From the NCBI RefSeq assembly GCF_005239225.2, contig NC_133300.1, forward strand, positions 5,609,875-5,673,874: 64,000 bases of DNA, written 5' to 3'. Under the pieces are notes generated by a model, which searched no databases, was not told the DNA's origin, and saw only the letters and a list, made by a program, of their open reading frames with translations. Position 1 is the first letter of the stretch, and every line of letters starts with the position of its first letter. Shown in pieces: positions 1 to 12,540 of the stretch. This DNA is from Populus alba. Its lineage: Eukaryota; Streptophyta; Magnoliopsida; Malpighiales; Salicaceae. Made by a program: the position numbers and the translations under genes.

Positions 1-3000
1 TTGCGAACCTGATTTGTGGACTTATAATGCCATGATTTCAGTTTATGGAAGATGCGGACTGTCTGGCAAAGCAGAGCAGCTTTTTAATGACTTGGAGTCG
101 AGAGGGTTTTTTCCAGATGCCGTGAGTTATAATTCATTGCTGTACGCTTTCGCAAGAGAAGGGAATGTGGAGAAAGTGAAAGAGATATGTGAGGAAATGG
201 TGAAAATAGGGTTTGGCAAAGATGAGATGACGTACAACACTATGATCCACATGTATGGGAAGCAAGGTCAGAATGATCTAGCTTTACAGCTTTACAGGGA
301 CATGAAGTCATCAGGCCGGAATCCTGATGTGATTACATATACTGTTTTAATTGATTCGCTTGGGAAGACAAACAAAATAGAGGAGGCTGCTGGTGTGATG
401 TCAGAGATGTTGAACACAGGAGTTAAACCTACCTTAAGGACGTATAGTGCTTTGATTTGTGGGTATGCCAAGGCCGGGAAACCAGTGGAGGCTGAAGAGA
501 CTTTTGATTGCATGCTCAGGTCTGGAACTAGACCTGACCAACTAGCATACTCGGTTATGCTGGACATCCATCTAAGATTTAATGAGCCGAAGAGGGCAAT
601 GGCTTTTTACAAGGAAATGGTTCATGATGGTATTATGCCGGAACATTCCCTTTATGAGTTGATGCTCCGAACTCTTGGGAATGCAAACAAAGTGGAAGAT
701 ATTGGAAGAGTTGTCAGAGATATGGAAGAAGTATGTGGCATGAACCCGCAAGCTATTTCTTATATTCTTGTCAAGGGTGATTGCTATGATGAAGCTGCAA
801 AAATGCTGCGACGGGCAATCAGTGATCGCTATGAAATCGACCATGAGAATTTGTTGTCTATTTTGAGTTCATATAGTTCATCTGGGAGGTACTCTGTGGC
901 ACTTGACTTGCTTGAATTATTGAAAGAACATACTCCCAGGCCCAGTCAAATGATAACTGAAGCTTTGGTTGTTATGCTTTGCAAGGCTCAGCAGTTAGAT
1001 ACTGCTTTAAAGGAATACAGTAATAGCAGAGAACTTGGTTTTACTGGGAGTTTTACCATGTTTGAAGCTTTGATTCAATGCTGTTTAGAAAATGAACTTT
1101 TTACTGAAGCTTCTCAGGTTTTTTCTGACATGAGGTTCTGCGGTATCAAAGCATCTGAATGTCTGTACCAAAGCATGATGCTTTTGTATTGTAAAATGGG
1201 GTTCCCGGAAACAGCCCATCATCTAATTGATCTCACAGAAACAGATGGCACAGTTTTGAATAATATATCTGTTTATGTCAATGTGATCGAGGCATATGGA
1301 AGATTGAAGCTATGTCAGAAAGCAGAGAGTGTAGCCGGGAATATGAGACAAAGTTGCATTACTGTGAACCGTAAAGTCTGGAATGCTTTAATAGAAGCTT
1401 ATGCTGCAAGTGGCTGTTATGAGCGAGCCAGGGCTGTTTTTAATACGATGATGAGAGATGGCCCTTCTCCAACTGTAGCTTCCATTAATGGTCTCTTGCA
1501 AGCTCTGATTGTTGATGGAAGATTGGAAGAACTTTATGTGGTTGTCCAGGAGTTGCAAGATATAGGTTTTAAAATAAGCAAAAGTTCTATTCTTTTGATG
1601 CTTGATGCATTTGCAAGGGCTGGGAACATATTTGAAGTGAAGAAAATATACCATGGAATGAAGGCTGCAGGTTATTTTCCCAGCATGCATCTTTACAGGG
1701 TAATGGCTCAGCTGCTATGCAGGGGAAAACAGGTAAGGGATGTTGAAGCCATGCTTTCTGAGATGGAAGAAGCAGGATTCAAGCCTGATCTTTCTATATG
1801 GAATTCTGTGCTCAAGATGTTTGTAGCAATTGATGATTTTAGAAAGACAACTCAAATTTACCAGAGGATCAAGGAAGATGGGCTGGAGCCGGATGAAGAC
1901 ACTCACAATACATTAATTGTGATGTACTGCCGAGATCATAGACCAAAGGAAGGTTTGGTACTGATGGATGAAATGAGAACGGTGGGATTGGAGCCTAAAT
2001 TGGATACCTACAAAAGCTTAGTTGCATCATTTGGCAAGCAGCAGTTGGTGGAGCAAGCAGAGGAACTTTTTGAGGAGTTACAGTCAAAAGGATGTAAATT
2101 AGATCGCTCTTTTTATCATATAATGATGAAAATTTATAGAAATTCTGGAAGTCATTCTAAAGCTCAAAGGCTATTTAGCATGATGAAAGATGCAGGAGTG
2201 GAACCCACTATTGCCACAATGCATTTGCTTATGGTTTCCTATGGCAGCTCTGGGCAGCCTCAGGAGGCCGAAAAGGTGCTCTCAAATTTGAAAGAAACAG
2301 ATTCAAATCTCAGTACGCTACCATATAGTTCTGTTATTGATGCTTATCTCAGAAATGGAGATTACAATGCTGGAATTCAGAAACTGAAACAAGTGAAGGA
2401 AGAGGGCCTGGAACCAGATCACAGAATATGGACATGCTTTATTAGGGCTGCAAGTTTGTCCCAGCACACGAGTGAGGCCATTCTCCTCTTAAATGCTCTC
2501 CGAGATACTGGATTTGATCTTCCAATCAGGTAGTGATTAGCTACAACTGTTACTATGGCTATCATGTACAAGATTAATTTTATTCATACTATTTCTCTAT
2601 TTTCTCATATCAGTAGCACTGAGTGATTTTTCTTTTGCAGGCTTTTAACTGAAAAACCTGAATCATTAGTTTCAGCACTGGACCAGTGCCTTGAGATGCT
2701 AGAAACCTTGGAAGACAATGCAGCCTTTAACTTTGTCAATGCATTAGAGGATTTGTTGTGGGCATTTGAACTTCGAGCCACTGCTTCATGGGTTTTTCTG
2801 TTGGCCATCAAGAGGAAAATATATCGCCATGATGTATTCAGGTAAAAGCTGATAGATTTGAAATATTTTATCAACTTTAATGGCTTTATGTTGTCGAACT
2901 ATACAGAAAGATCTTATAGCATTTTCTCTTAAAATTATTGTGCTGCACCTGGATAAATTTATATCTTGTGGTCTTTGTAATTTAGGGTTGCTGACAAGGA

Positions 3001-3952
3001 CTGGGGAGCTGATTTTAGAAAGTTGTCAGGCGGTGCAGCTCTTGTTGGTCTTACTTTATGGCTTGACCACATGCAGGCGAGATCTCTCATTAAATTATGA
3101 CTGATCGTTTCATGGGATAAACTTGCTGCCATCGATCTTTAGTCATACATAGTGATATGCACATGCAAATACATTAATATTTTTATGAGTACACATGCAT
3201 GCTTGTATGTATCCCTCTAGTTTTTCAGGTAAAAAGTATTTGTGTGTATCAATGTGCTGGCATGCTAATAAATCTAACATATGGCAAGTATCCATGCCTC
3301 CTATACAAATGCTTAATGTCATGAACCACGAGGATGATAATGAAAAAGAAAAAGGACCTTTTGGTTTTACATTGTGAGTCTAAACATAATACTTTGGATG
3401 TGGCAGGATGCATCCTTGCAGGGATGTCCAGAATCTCCAAAATCAGTTGCTCTGATAACAGGGACAGCTGAATACAACATGGTCTCCCTTGACAGCACAT
3501 TGAAAGCATGCCTTTGGGAGATGGGTTCCCCGTTTCTTCCTTGTAAAACTCGGAGTGGGCTCCTCATAGCCAAGGCCCACTCCCTCAAAATGTGGTTGAA
3601 GGACTCTCCTTTCTGCCTGGACCTTGAGTTAAAAAATGCGTCATCTCTCCCAGAATCAAACTCAATGCAACTAATAGAAGGATGCTTCATAAGGCGTGGT
3701 CTTGTTCCTGCATTTAAGGAGATAAATGAGAAGCTTGGATTTGTGAGACCGAAGAAATTTGCGAAGTTTGCTTTACTATCAGATGACAGAAGAGAAAAAG
3801 CCATTCAAGTGTTTATAGAGGGTGGGAAGGAAAAGAAGGAAAAGATGAAGAAGAGGGGCGAGCTTGGTAGGAAAAGGAAAGTCAAGGTCATGCTCAGAAA
3901 GAAAATATTTACTCGGCAAGCCATGCTGTCAAACAGGGGGAGATTAGATTAG
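1..3952 (+). CDS. EMB1270: PPR-SMR-like protein, EMB1270-type (5' end outside window)
   Basis: Long P-class pentatricopeptide repeat protein, probably chloroplast-targeted. The Arabidopsis homologue EMB1270 (At3g18110) is embryo-essential and acts in chloroplast group II intron splicing (from memory). Exons: 1-2529, 2641-2841, 2986-3076, 3407-3952, reading frame from base 2. They join into 1121 codons plus stop with no break. Exon 1 is almost entirely degenerate 35-residue PPR units of the form V(T)YNxLIxxYGKxG...A..LF..M...G..PD. The three short 3' exons encode a C-terminal domain resembling SMR: GGAALVGLTLWLDHM, then VALITGTAEY, then LKACLWEMGSPF. The usual SMR glycine/histidine loop is altered to TGTAEYN, so nuclease activity is doubtful. 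A Lys/Arg-rich tail follows. Intron 3 begins with GC, not GT. About 320 N-terminal residues, including any transit peptide, should lie upstream of base 1 if the length matches Arabidopsis. Confidence 0.87.
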
Positions 3953-4280
3953 ACCATAAAAAATGGAATAGAATCACCATATGGAAAGATGTTTTGGTTT
4001 TGTTGGAATTTAATAAGCTATGCACCTTTCAGAATTCTTGTGCTTTCAAGTCAGGATGAAGTAATATCGTGGTGTATTATACTTATTGGATGATTCCATA
4101 AATTAGCAAGAAAATCTGCAGGAGTTCCAACTCACAAGACACTGATAGATATATCCTGCATCATTCCTGGCTTATGAGCTCACATGTGGATATCTCATTC
4201 CGTACAACTCATCACAAAACAATAACACCTAATGTAAGAATCTCTTCACAGTGATGCATTATCTTACACATAATATTTCT

Positions 4281-4320
<40 letters not shown>

Positions 4321-5016
4321 TTCTATTTCTTGATTGCTGTCACCTTCTTTTCCTCATTACATGCAAGATTAATCAATAACACATTACAATGACGCAGTCC
4401 CTTGCATTTGTAGAATTTTTGTAAGATTTTTGTTAGTATACGAAGCATTACTTGTAGAACATACAAGACCCTTTGCCTTTTCATCCAATTTGGCTTTATA
4501 TTACTTCAAGCAGTATTCTTATTCATTCCTGATCGTGTCATATTCTTTGTGGAAGCAAAGGACAGTTTTGCATCTTTTCATTGACCAAAGACGGGTGTTT
4601 CAAAGGCTGTCATCACATCTTAATTGCAAACAATATGGTTTATGGGCTATTTCTGATGCTCAACCTCATTTTGGCAAAGATCTCCATTGAAGAGGGATAT
4701 CAAACAAGGCTGGCATTTTTCTAAGAGGATACTAACAAGTTGAGCTGTAGCTCTAGTTCCTCCCAGTTTTACATGGAGAGTAATCCTTCTGTTCTCAATC
4801 TGTCATATTAAGATGTTTTTAAATCTGTGACCGTACACTGTTTTTGCCTCATAACGCTGAGATAATTGTTAATTTACGAGGATAAATATGTTGTATCAGA
4901 ATCATTTCTTTTCCCTCTGAATGGGTTTTAAATGTTTCTTCTTAACTAATTCTAAATTATTGTTAGTGGTCATGGAGCTATCCATCTGATTTGTGGCTTG
5001 TATACCTGTTGTGCAG
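3953..5016. other. 3' flank and intergenic DNA with (AT)n microsatellite
   Basis: The stretch follows the PPR stop codon. It contains a pure AT dinucleotide tract at about 4284-4318 and otherwise unremarkable AT-rich DNA. The short open frame at 4430-4690 has no recognisable protein similarity and no splice context. Upstream exons of the kinase pseudogene that starts at 5017 might lie in 4600-5000, but I could not identify them convincingly. Confidence 0.5.
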
Positions 5017-5530
5017 GTATGCAATCGCTAGATGATCAGCATGAATGATGTTAACAGTTCTGGAGTGGCTCTCCTGTTGATCATACCAGACCATGTGGGC
5101 AGAATAGTCTTGTTACGTGGATGAGTTCTCTGTCATGGTTGTTGCAATATTATCATATCTCTTCGGTTTAGCCTTTTTTTTTTTAAATGATTGAGGAGAT
5201 CAACATAAATTTTATTTTGCCAGGCTACCCTAAGACTGAGAGAAGACATGGTTAAATTATGTATAGATCCCAAGCTGAAGGGAGAATATCCACCTCAAGT
5301 TGACAAGGTATGGTGTTTTTTATTTATTTTATTTTTATGGTGATATGTCGACAATCTAATAAGAACACTTAATTACACAAGGAGACACCCTGAGCATATG
5401 CTCAGGAATTGGCATATGAATGTTGGAAGCTTTGCAGTGTTAAATGTGCAGTGCGAAGCTGAGTTCCAGTAAAAAATGTGCGATGTTGTAAGGCACTAAA
5501 ATCACTTCTGAAGGTAGCATCTGCTGCTCT
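5017..5530 (+). pseudogene. PTI1-like protein kinase, C-terminal exons, decayed
   Basis: Three degenerate exon pieces match, in order, the C-terminal part of PTI1-like Ser/Thr kinases. Piece 1 (5017 to about 5119) follows a good acceptor (gtgcag) and reads as YA..., then NDVNSSGVALL, then PVDHTRPCGQNSLVTW. It holds an in-frame stop and has lost the usual ELLTGRK segment. Piece 2 (5224-5307) is fully open: ATLRLREDMVKLC, then IDPKLKGEYPPQVDK, followed by donor gtatgg. Piece 3 (about 5450-5530) corresponds to the family's ALCVQYEAEFRPNM...VVKALxxLL end, with a TAA/TGA-ridden frame and at least one missing base. The donor after piece 1 is ATGAGT where GTGAGT is expected. Retained intron positions show this was a DNA-level copy, not a retrocopy. 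The kinase core (ATP-binding and HRD loops) was not found. Confidence 0.75.
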
Positions 5531-6588
5531 AGAGACCCAAAGCAAAGAACTTAGTTTCTTGCGAGGGAATTGCTGCAACTTGTCATTGCATGCAGATTCC
5601 CTGGTCACTCTATATGTTCTTTAATTGTTCATATAATGAGTTCGGACATGTAGTTTTGGATTGTACCATAACCTATTAGTGCCCCTGATGCTTTATTGGC
5701 ATTTTTGCTTGCTAGTAGTTGCACCAGACTGCTGATTTTTCGAAGTGATTAATTGACCATGGAATTGGTGGTGCAGTACATAACTGGACATATTGCTCTA
5801 GTTTTCTAAGGATCGTTTTGTGCTCATTAACAAGTGGTGTTTATTATTTACTAAAACTTTGTGTCAAAGGTTTTTTTAGGCACTTGGATTAGACCTATTC
5901 ATGTGCAGCAGGAGGATTGTTTTGAGCTAAATCAATTGCTTCCTGCATTCTTTCCTCGTAGTGTTGACGACATGAGAGTGGACAAGAAGCTTAGCTGTTT
6001 TTTTTTTTTTTTTTCTTTTTTTTTTTTTTTTCTTTTTAACCGTGGGAAAATAACATGTGAGCTTTATGATTTTGTTATATGCAAAACTGCTTGTAATTCA
6101 CACATACAGATGAACTTTCAGATAGCTTTATTGTGCAGCCTATGGACATAGAATATTGCCAAAGGGTGTCTTCAAACAATTGTCTTTTACTGTCTTCTAA
6201 AACCTGATGAAGCTGCAGAAAAACTTCAAAGAAAAGAGGGTTTTTACAGCTGACGATGGACTGGTGAATAGAGAGCCTGAACTGGAAGGGATATATGTTT
6301 TTTATATTCCAAATATCTCTATTTTTTATGAGATAAGAAGTAAATGATATCTAAAAAATTGACTTTTACTTCATCATGGATGGTTTAAAATACCATCCAG
6401 CTACATAATGAATCTCAATTTTACTATCAAATAATTTTTAAAATCAATTTTACACTTAGACTAAAAAATTTCGGATCCATTTCTAATGCATGCCATCCAT
6501 ATTTTAATTCCAAGTTATACTTTTATTTTGTAATAAAAGACATCATTTTGTAGACAATTTAACAACTTTTGATATGTATCTATAAAAG
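5531..6588. other. Intergenic, poly-T tract
   Basis: No gene is recognised. A 35-base T-rich run (two T blocks with single C interruptions) lies at about 5998-6032. The open frame at 5861-6151 reads mostly through this run and is not credible as a gene. Confidence 0.5.
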
Positions 6589-7080
6589 TCATAATTATTT
6601 CACACTTAATAAATGTTTCAGGTAGAGGTAAGTAAAAAAACAAAAAAATCAAGAAAATAATAAAAAAAACCGATTAAAATTTTTAAAAAACTGACAGGTG
6701 CAGTTTTAGTTTTGTAAGCTTGAAATTAAAAAATCAAACTAAACCAAATTCAAAATAAAAAAAACAGGAAAAAATCGAGTCAAACCGGAAAAAACCGAGC
6801 CAAACCGAAAAAACCGACCCGTGTCATAATTATATCACGCTTAATAAATGTTTCAGGTAGGGGTGAGAAAAAAAAAAAAAAACCGAGAAAATCAGAAAAA
6901 AATAATTGAAAAAACTAATTAAAATTTTAAAAAAACTGACCGGTTTGGTTTTAGTTTTATAAGCCTGAAATAAAAAAAACCCGAAACTGATCGGTTTGAA
7001 TCAGTTTCGTTTTTTTTTTTAAAATTTTGGTGTAATTATTTTTTTTTTAATAAAAACCAAATCAAATTGAAAATGATCAT
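6589..7080. repeat. A-rich element with tandemly duplicated 236-bp unit
   Basis: The string tcataattatntcac.cttaataaatgtttcaggtag (written with ambiguities) starts at about 6589 and again at about 6824. Each copy is followed by A-rich runs containing repeated aaaccga/ccgagcc motifs and a shared segment like ttaaaattttttaaaaaactgac. The second copy continues into a T-rich half that is roughly complementary (ggtttggttttagttttat), which gives the region foldback potential. Such 'aaccgaaccg / ggtttggtt' elements are common non-autonomous plant transposon remnants. The family assignment is inference. Confidence 0.55.
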
Positions 7081-7612
7081 TCCTAGTTTTAAGATAAAAA
7101 AAAACATATATAAAAAATTAAAAAAAAATGTGTTTGGTTGAAGAGATATAAATAGAAACATATTTATATATATAGTGGATTTCTATATTTTTAAAATAAA
7201 AAAATATAAAGAGACATGTCCTTTATATCTCCACCGCCTCCATCTTTTCTATCTCGGAACATTAACCAAATATGATCTGAGAAATCAAAAGAGTTTGGGG
7301 TAAAATTGATACAAAAGATATTTTGAATGTAAAATTGATACTATTGCAATAATTTGGGGTTATATTTTGACGTTTGACCGAAATAAAAGAAAACCATCGA
7401 CTCTCTTTACACTCTTCCTGCCAATCCGGACCATTAGTGCCACTCTCATATTCTGGTTTCAAAACCCTAGGTGAAACTAATTAATTAAATTACTTCGATC
7501 TTAGTTCTTTATTTAGTTAATTAATGATTTATATTATATTTCAACTGTTTGAATCAATTCTGATCATAATTTGTTGATTGAAATTTAGGGTTTTTTTTTT
7601 TTTTATAAACAG
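7081..7612. other. Upstream region of the UBX gene
   Basis: AT-rich DNA leading into the UBX-domain gene start at 7613. A 5'UTR intron is plausible because a long T tract just precedes 'ataaacag|ATGG', an acceptor-like junction directly at the start codon. A candidate donor could lie near 7469 (ctaggtgaaac). I cannot place the transcription start. Confidence 0.35.
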
Positions 7613-10600
7613 ATGGAGAGTTCAATATCTGCAGTTACCTATAAAGGTTCAATAACTGAAGCAATTCTTGAATCCAAAAAACAGAAGAAACTTTTTGTTG
7701 TTTACATTTCAGGTACTTTCCCTTTTCTTTTAGTGCACTGTTTTTACGGAATTATGCTAATTTTACTGAGAATCTTTCCCGGAATAATCTCAACCGTTGG
7801 GTTTTGGGAGACCAACTAATGGCTCATTGAATTGTTGATATTTGTTTTAAAAGATTTTTGTTTAAAAGTTTGCATTACTCGGAAGGGAAGGAAGTGATGA
7901 TGTGATTGGATTGATTGGTGTTGAGTTCAAATTTTAGAACTACAGTTTAGAATTGGGTGTGATCAGATAGTTTCCAAAGGCACCATATTGAACCGGGGAT
8001 TGCGTATAGTGTAGTGGTGTAATGTAATATATTTCTTGATTAATTGTTTTAATACGCAGTGGAGTGTTTGTTTTGATTTGCAGGTGAAAATGTGGAGTCC
8101 GCTGAATTGGAAAAATCCACTTGGGCTGATTCTAAAGTAGGGTTTCTTTGTTTTTTCTAATCTGGGATTCGTTTTCTGAATGCTATATGATATAGCTTGT
8201 TATGGTTCTGACCTTGTTGTGCTGCATTTAGGTGGTGGAGTCGCTCCCAAAGTACTGCATTTTATTGCATATCAAAGAAGGAAGCACTGATGCCATGAAT
8301 TTGTCTGCAATATGTATCCTTTTGTACAAACTTTTTATCCGTTAAGTTTTCAGAAAAAAGGTCACATTTTAAAAGGAAGATGGTATCCTTGCATCAACTT
8401 GAAATCAAAGACCCACAGAAATCTGCTCCTTGTATAACAGCCATTGGCTACAATGGGGTTCAACTTTGGCAGAGTGGTATGGTGTTTTATTTGAAATCTT
8501 TGGTTTTGGTGCACATTTAATCTGATGTGTAATGATATTGTAGAAATATGTATAATTTATATTTCTGTGTCATTACACAGAAGGGTTTGTTAGCGCTGAA
8601 GTTTTGGCTTCTGGTTTAGAGAAGGCATGGTTGAACCTTCATATCCAGGTATGTAAATGCTGGTTTATCTTATTAGTTAGGTGCATAAATCTCAAAACTC
8701 CTAGTGTTGTTATTTACTTCTAAGGCAACTATCATACTTGTGATTCCACTTTGAGCATTTGCTAATTGTTTGGACCTTGTTCTTACAAGTAGTAGATTAT
8801 CACTTGAGATCACAAGAATGGGATATTCTTTGTGGTTACTGTTCTGTTTATTTTCTACTCCAGCTATTGAGGGACTTCATGCTCTAGTACCCTACTCTCA
8901 TTTTGTGACTTGTTTCTTTCCTCCTTTCAACTTGAAATTCTAATGATGAAGTGCAGGAAACAACAGCAACTGTCCTGACTGCAGCACTTGCTTTGAAGAA
9001 ATCTGAACCACCTTCTTCTGGGTCATCTGATATTGGTTCCACCGGGCAAGGAAGTTCTTCAGGTACGGTTGTCTCACTGCCTTTGGTGGACAGCCATGCC
9101 CAACCTTCAGAGCTTGAAACACAGGCTGCTTCTGAGTTGATAGAAGAAAAGGCAAGTCATGAACAACCTACAGCTGAGGTAATTAAGCTACAGCTCTCAT
9201 GAGGTTCTTTTATGGTTTAATAATGGTATTACATACTTGGGTGGTTTGTCACTTGCATGAACAGGAAACAATAACCAATTTGGATGACAAGACATCTACA
9301 AAATCTTTTAATGTTCAGAAGTCACAGACTACTGGGGATGAGCGGTCCACATGTCCCCCTGACAAAGACAATAAATTACCCAGTTCAATAACCAAATCAG
9401 ACCATGCCATAGCTGATCATATATTTTCTGGTGCTGAAGATGGTCTTCTTGCCCAAGAAAAGATTATTGGTAATCATTCAGGTGCTACTACTGAGATAAA
9501 AGAAGCAGGAGGAGATAAAAAGGCTGAATGTACGGATGGTTTGGGGCCTGGGACATTGGATGATAAAAAAACAGTTACTGTATCGAGTGATGTTCATTTA
9601 AATATCCGTCTGCCGGATGGTGTTAGCTTACAGGAGAAGTTTTCTGTGACAAGCACTTTGAGAATGGTCAAAGACTACGTGGACAGAAACCAAGCTGGTG
9701 GTATTGGTGCATATGATCTTGCCATTCCTTATCCTCGCAAGACATTCAGTGATCAAGGTATGCACATCAAATGCACTTTGACAAGTGGCATGATGCTTTG
9801 GTTGGATAGAGATGATATTTTTCTTTTGCTGTTTTATTTCATGTTCTAGAATTCATTTCATTAAGAAGCGCACTGAATATTCTTCCGTTTATCTGTATTG
9901 CATATATATATTTTTTTCAATTTATGTATCAAATATCTCTTAATACTAACATTTTTACAGAAAAATGCTATTAATTTAGTTCATTTTCATGTCCATTATA
10001 AATTTGTTTAATTTAACCTGTTTCAGATTTGAGTAAATCATTATCAGAGTTGGCTCTGCTTAATAGACAAGCACTGATGGTGGTTCCTCATCAGCAAGCC
10101 ACAAGTTACCACAGAGGAGGTTCTTCCTCGGACAGAGCAACTACTACAACTAGCAGTGGTTCAACAAATGCAAATGACGGGGGATATTTTGCATATGTCA
10201 AAAGGGTTCTATCTTATGTCAATCCTTTCTCCTACTTTGGTGGTAGTGCAAGCTCATCTAGTTCTGGACAAGCTCAATCTGGCGTATGGGAATATAGTGA
10301 GTTTCCATACCCTGCTATGATTCAATTATATTTCTTTGGGCCTAACATCTGAAATGCAAATGGCCTCTTTGAAGGCTATTTTTTTTCATTGTCATTATGC
10401 CTGCAATCTTACAAAATTGTTTTTTTTTTTTTTCTTTTCACTTATGGAACTTGGAACCTTTACAATTGCATATTTTCTGTAACTTTTAAAACATATTCCT
10501 AAATATAAATATATGGTGGGTATGTTTGGTTTTGTGGTCTAATTTGGTAATTGTCCTCTGTTCACAATCGATTCATTGGCTCTTCATTTTTTCAGTATTA

Positions 10601-11285
10601 TTTCTGTGGAATGAATTTTTTCATATCACTTATGAGCGATGGAGAGGCATGTGGGTCGAGTGGGGGTTAATGCTTTCCTGAAAGAGAAGTGGAGGCTTTC
10701 TTCTTTGGGCTCTTGTTTTATTTTGGAAGTAAAAGTGATAAGTTCTTCAGAATATTGAACGTTTGAAATAGTAGTCGATCTCTGCAATTAGCTTTTACAG
10801 ATAAATCTCTCTATTCATTTCCCATGTTCATGAAATCCTTGGAAATAATTTCTGTTGAAGCAAGTGTTGATTGCTGGAAAACTAGAGTGGCAAGATGCTC
10901 AGTTTAAAGAACATATTGTCTTCTAACTTTACAGTTAGATATCATCTTCTTACATGTACTCATGTTTTGTGAATTAATGGAACTGATCACAAAGTGCTTC
11001 TGCGGAATGTGCTTTCTAACCCTTGGCTTCAACATTGCAGGTCCGAATTCAACACCTCAGAATAACACTGCAAGAACAGACCGACCTTACTCCGGTTACT
11101 CCCCAAATCAAAACTCTTCAGCAACTGGCAGAAATGACAGCCAAGGCAGGCCAACGACAACATCACGCATTGGGAGTAACATTCACACACTGAAACATGA
11201 TGACGATGATGGCCGATTCAACGATAGAAATTCCTTCTGGAATGGAAATTCAACCGAGTATGGTGGGAACAATGATGGTAAATAG
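7613..11285 (+). CDS. PUX11: Plant UBX domain-containing protein (PUX11-like)
   Basis: Nine exons splice to 532 codons plus stop: 7613-7712, 8084-8136, 8232-8313, 8411-8476, 8581-8648, 8957-9178, 9265-9757, 10027-10296, 11041-11285. All junctions are GT-AG and every phase closes. The N-terminal 120 residues are a thioredoxin-like UAS-type fold (KKLFVVYISGENVESAELE, then YCILLHIKEGS). A Ser/Thr/Glu-rich linker follows, then a UBX domain at about residues 306-385 (LNIRLPDGVSLQEKF, later IPYPRKTFSDQDLSKSL). The C-terminus holds a hydrophobic FAYVKRVLSYVNPFSYFGG segment and a Ser/Asn/Gly-rich disordered tail. PUX proteins are Cdc48/p97 adaptors; the fit to At2g43210 is from memory. The canonical FPR loop of UBX domains reads YPRKTF here. 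The 3' end of this gene is tandemly duplicated downstream. Confidence 0.88.
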
Positions 11286-12540
11286 GGTCACTTGGAAGTG
11301 CACGCACCTTGATCTTGTGGTTGCATCAGGAGCTTCAGTTCTTGTATCGTTTTTCACAGTTTTTTACCTTGCAACATGCGAGTACATATTACCAGCCTGA
11401 TCATATGACAATTTGGTTTATTTTCCTATTCGCGAACAATAAATAATTGTAATAAAATATGATATGTTAATAAAATATAACCAATGATGTAATTTCCTGC
11501 TTCGGAAACCAATGAAAGGTTAATTGTAAACTAAATTAATTATTTATATGAATAGCATTGGTAAAACAATCGATGTCACTTTGCTTCTGATTAATAATGT
11601 TATAAAAATTATAGCTTAACTGATCAGGTTTTAAAATTTATTTTTTAAAAATTAATAGCTTAAATTTTATAAACATTAGAGTCATTGAAGGTTTATATAA
11701 TTATTAATTTCAGGGCTCGTGAGATTAATTAAGATATATATAAATTGATTTAGATACTCATATTAATAATAAAAATAATAATAATATTACAACAAAGTTT
11801 AGTGGAAGCTGCCTTCATTTTTTATATTAAATTTGAGATTATTCTAGTTTTCAAGATTTAGCCCTCTAACATGGATTTTATTTTTATATTAAATTTGAGA
11901 TTATTTTAATTCTAAGATTTAGCCCTTTTTTTAAAATAAATTTTCCAAGCTTCTTGTATTATCTTAACAAGTCAAGTCAACTTTAGCATAAGTAAATTCA
12001 ACCTCATTTTTTAATAGAAAATCACAAATTAGGGAGCAAGCCAAGCCGATTTGAGTCTGATAGAAGGGAGTTTTTCATTAATTTGATCGTTTACTAGCGT
12101 GATAGAAAAAACGGTAGTTGAACTAGTATTTGGTAGTTAACAACGTTGAATGCCCTGTCCGAGAAGCAACACTCGGGGGCGACTCATATGTCTCCACATT
12201 TCACCTCATCTTTTGTTATTATTGTTGGAAAAAGCATTTGGTCTTTGGGTCGGTGCATAATGGCCTCGGAGACGCGCACATGGCATTGGTCGGTGCTCCA
12301 CCCCAAGAGTCGAAACTTCAAACCCTAAACTCCATCTTGGTAAGAACAACCTTGAAAAGTTCTCTCCTTTAGCTACCCAGAAACCGAGGGAAAATGTTAG
12401 AAAAAGAAAGAAAGAAGAAATAGAAGTATTTTTGGGACACAGCAACATGGCATGGTATAATTAAGAGGAGGCTCAAGTTGAAGAGAGACGGCATTTTGTT
12501 AGAGGTCCACATCATATGTCAATCCTCTCTCCTACTTTGG
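10162..12540 (+). repeat. Tandem duplication, unit A (UBX exons 8-9 plus 3' flank)
   Basis: From acaaatgcaaatgacgggg at 10162 the sequence runs through the end of UBX exon 8, intron 8, exon 9 and about 1.2 kb of 3' flank. It recurs, with many small indels, from 12541. The non-genic part (11286-12511) carries no recognisable gene. The last 28 bases (about 12512-12540) are a stray piece resembling exon 8 (tatgtcaatcc.ctctcctactttgg), so the junction is complex rather than a clean head-to-tail join. Confidence 0.85.

Noticed and set aside
3367..3804. 145-codon minus-strand frame
   Set aside because: Antisense of the last exon of the EMB1270-type gene.
5861..6151. 96-codon frame with a poly-Phe block
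   Set aside because: Produced by a poly-T tract; no start context or homology.
12130..12448. Open frames on both strands in the UBX 3' flank, with counterparts at 14529-14843
   Set aside because: Present in both duplication units but with frames that differ because of indels; no protein similarity and no conservation of frame.
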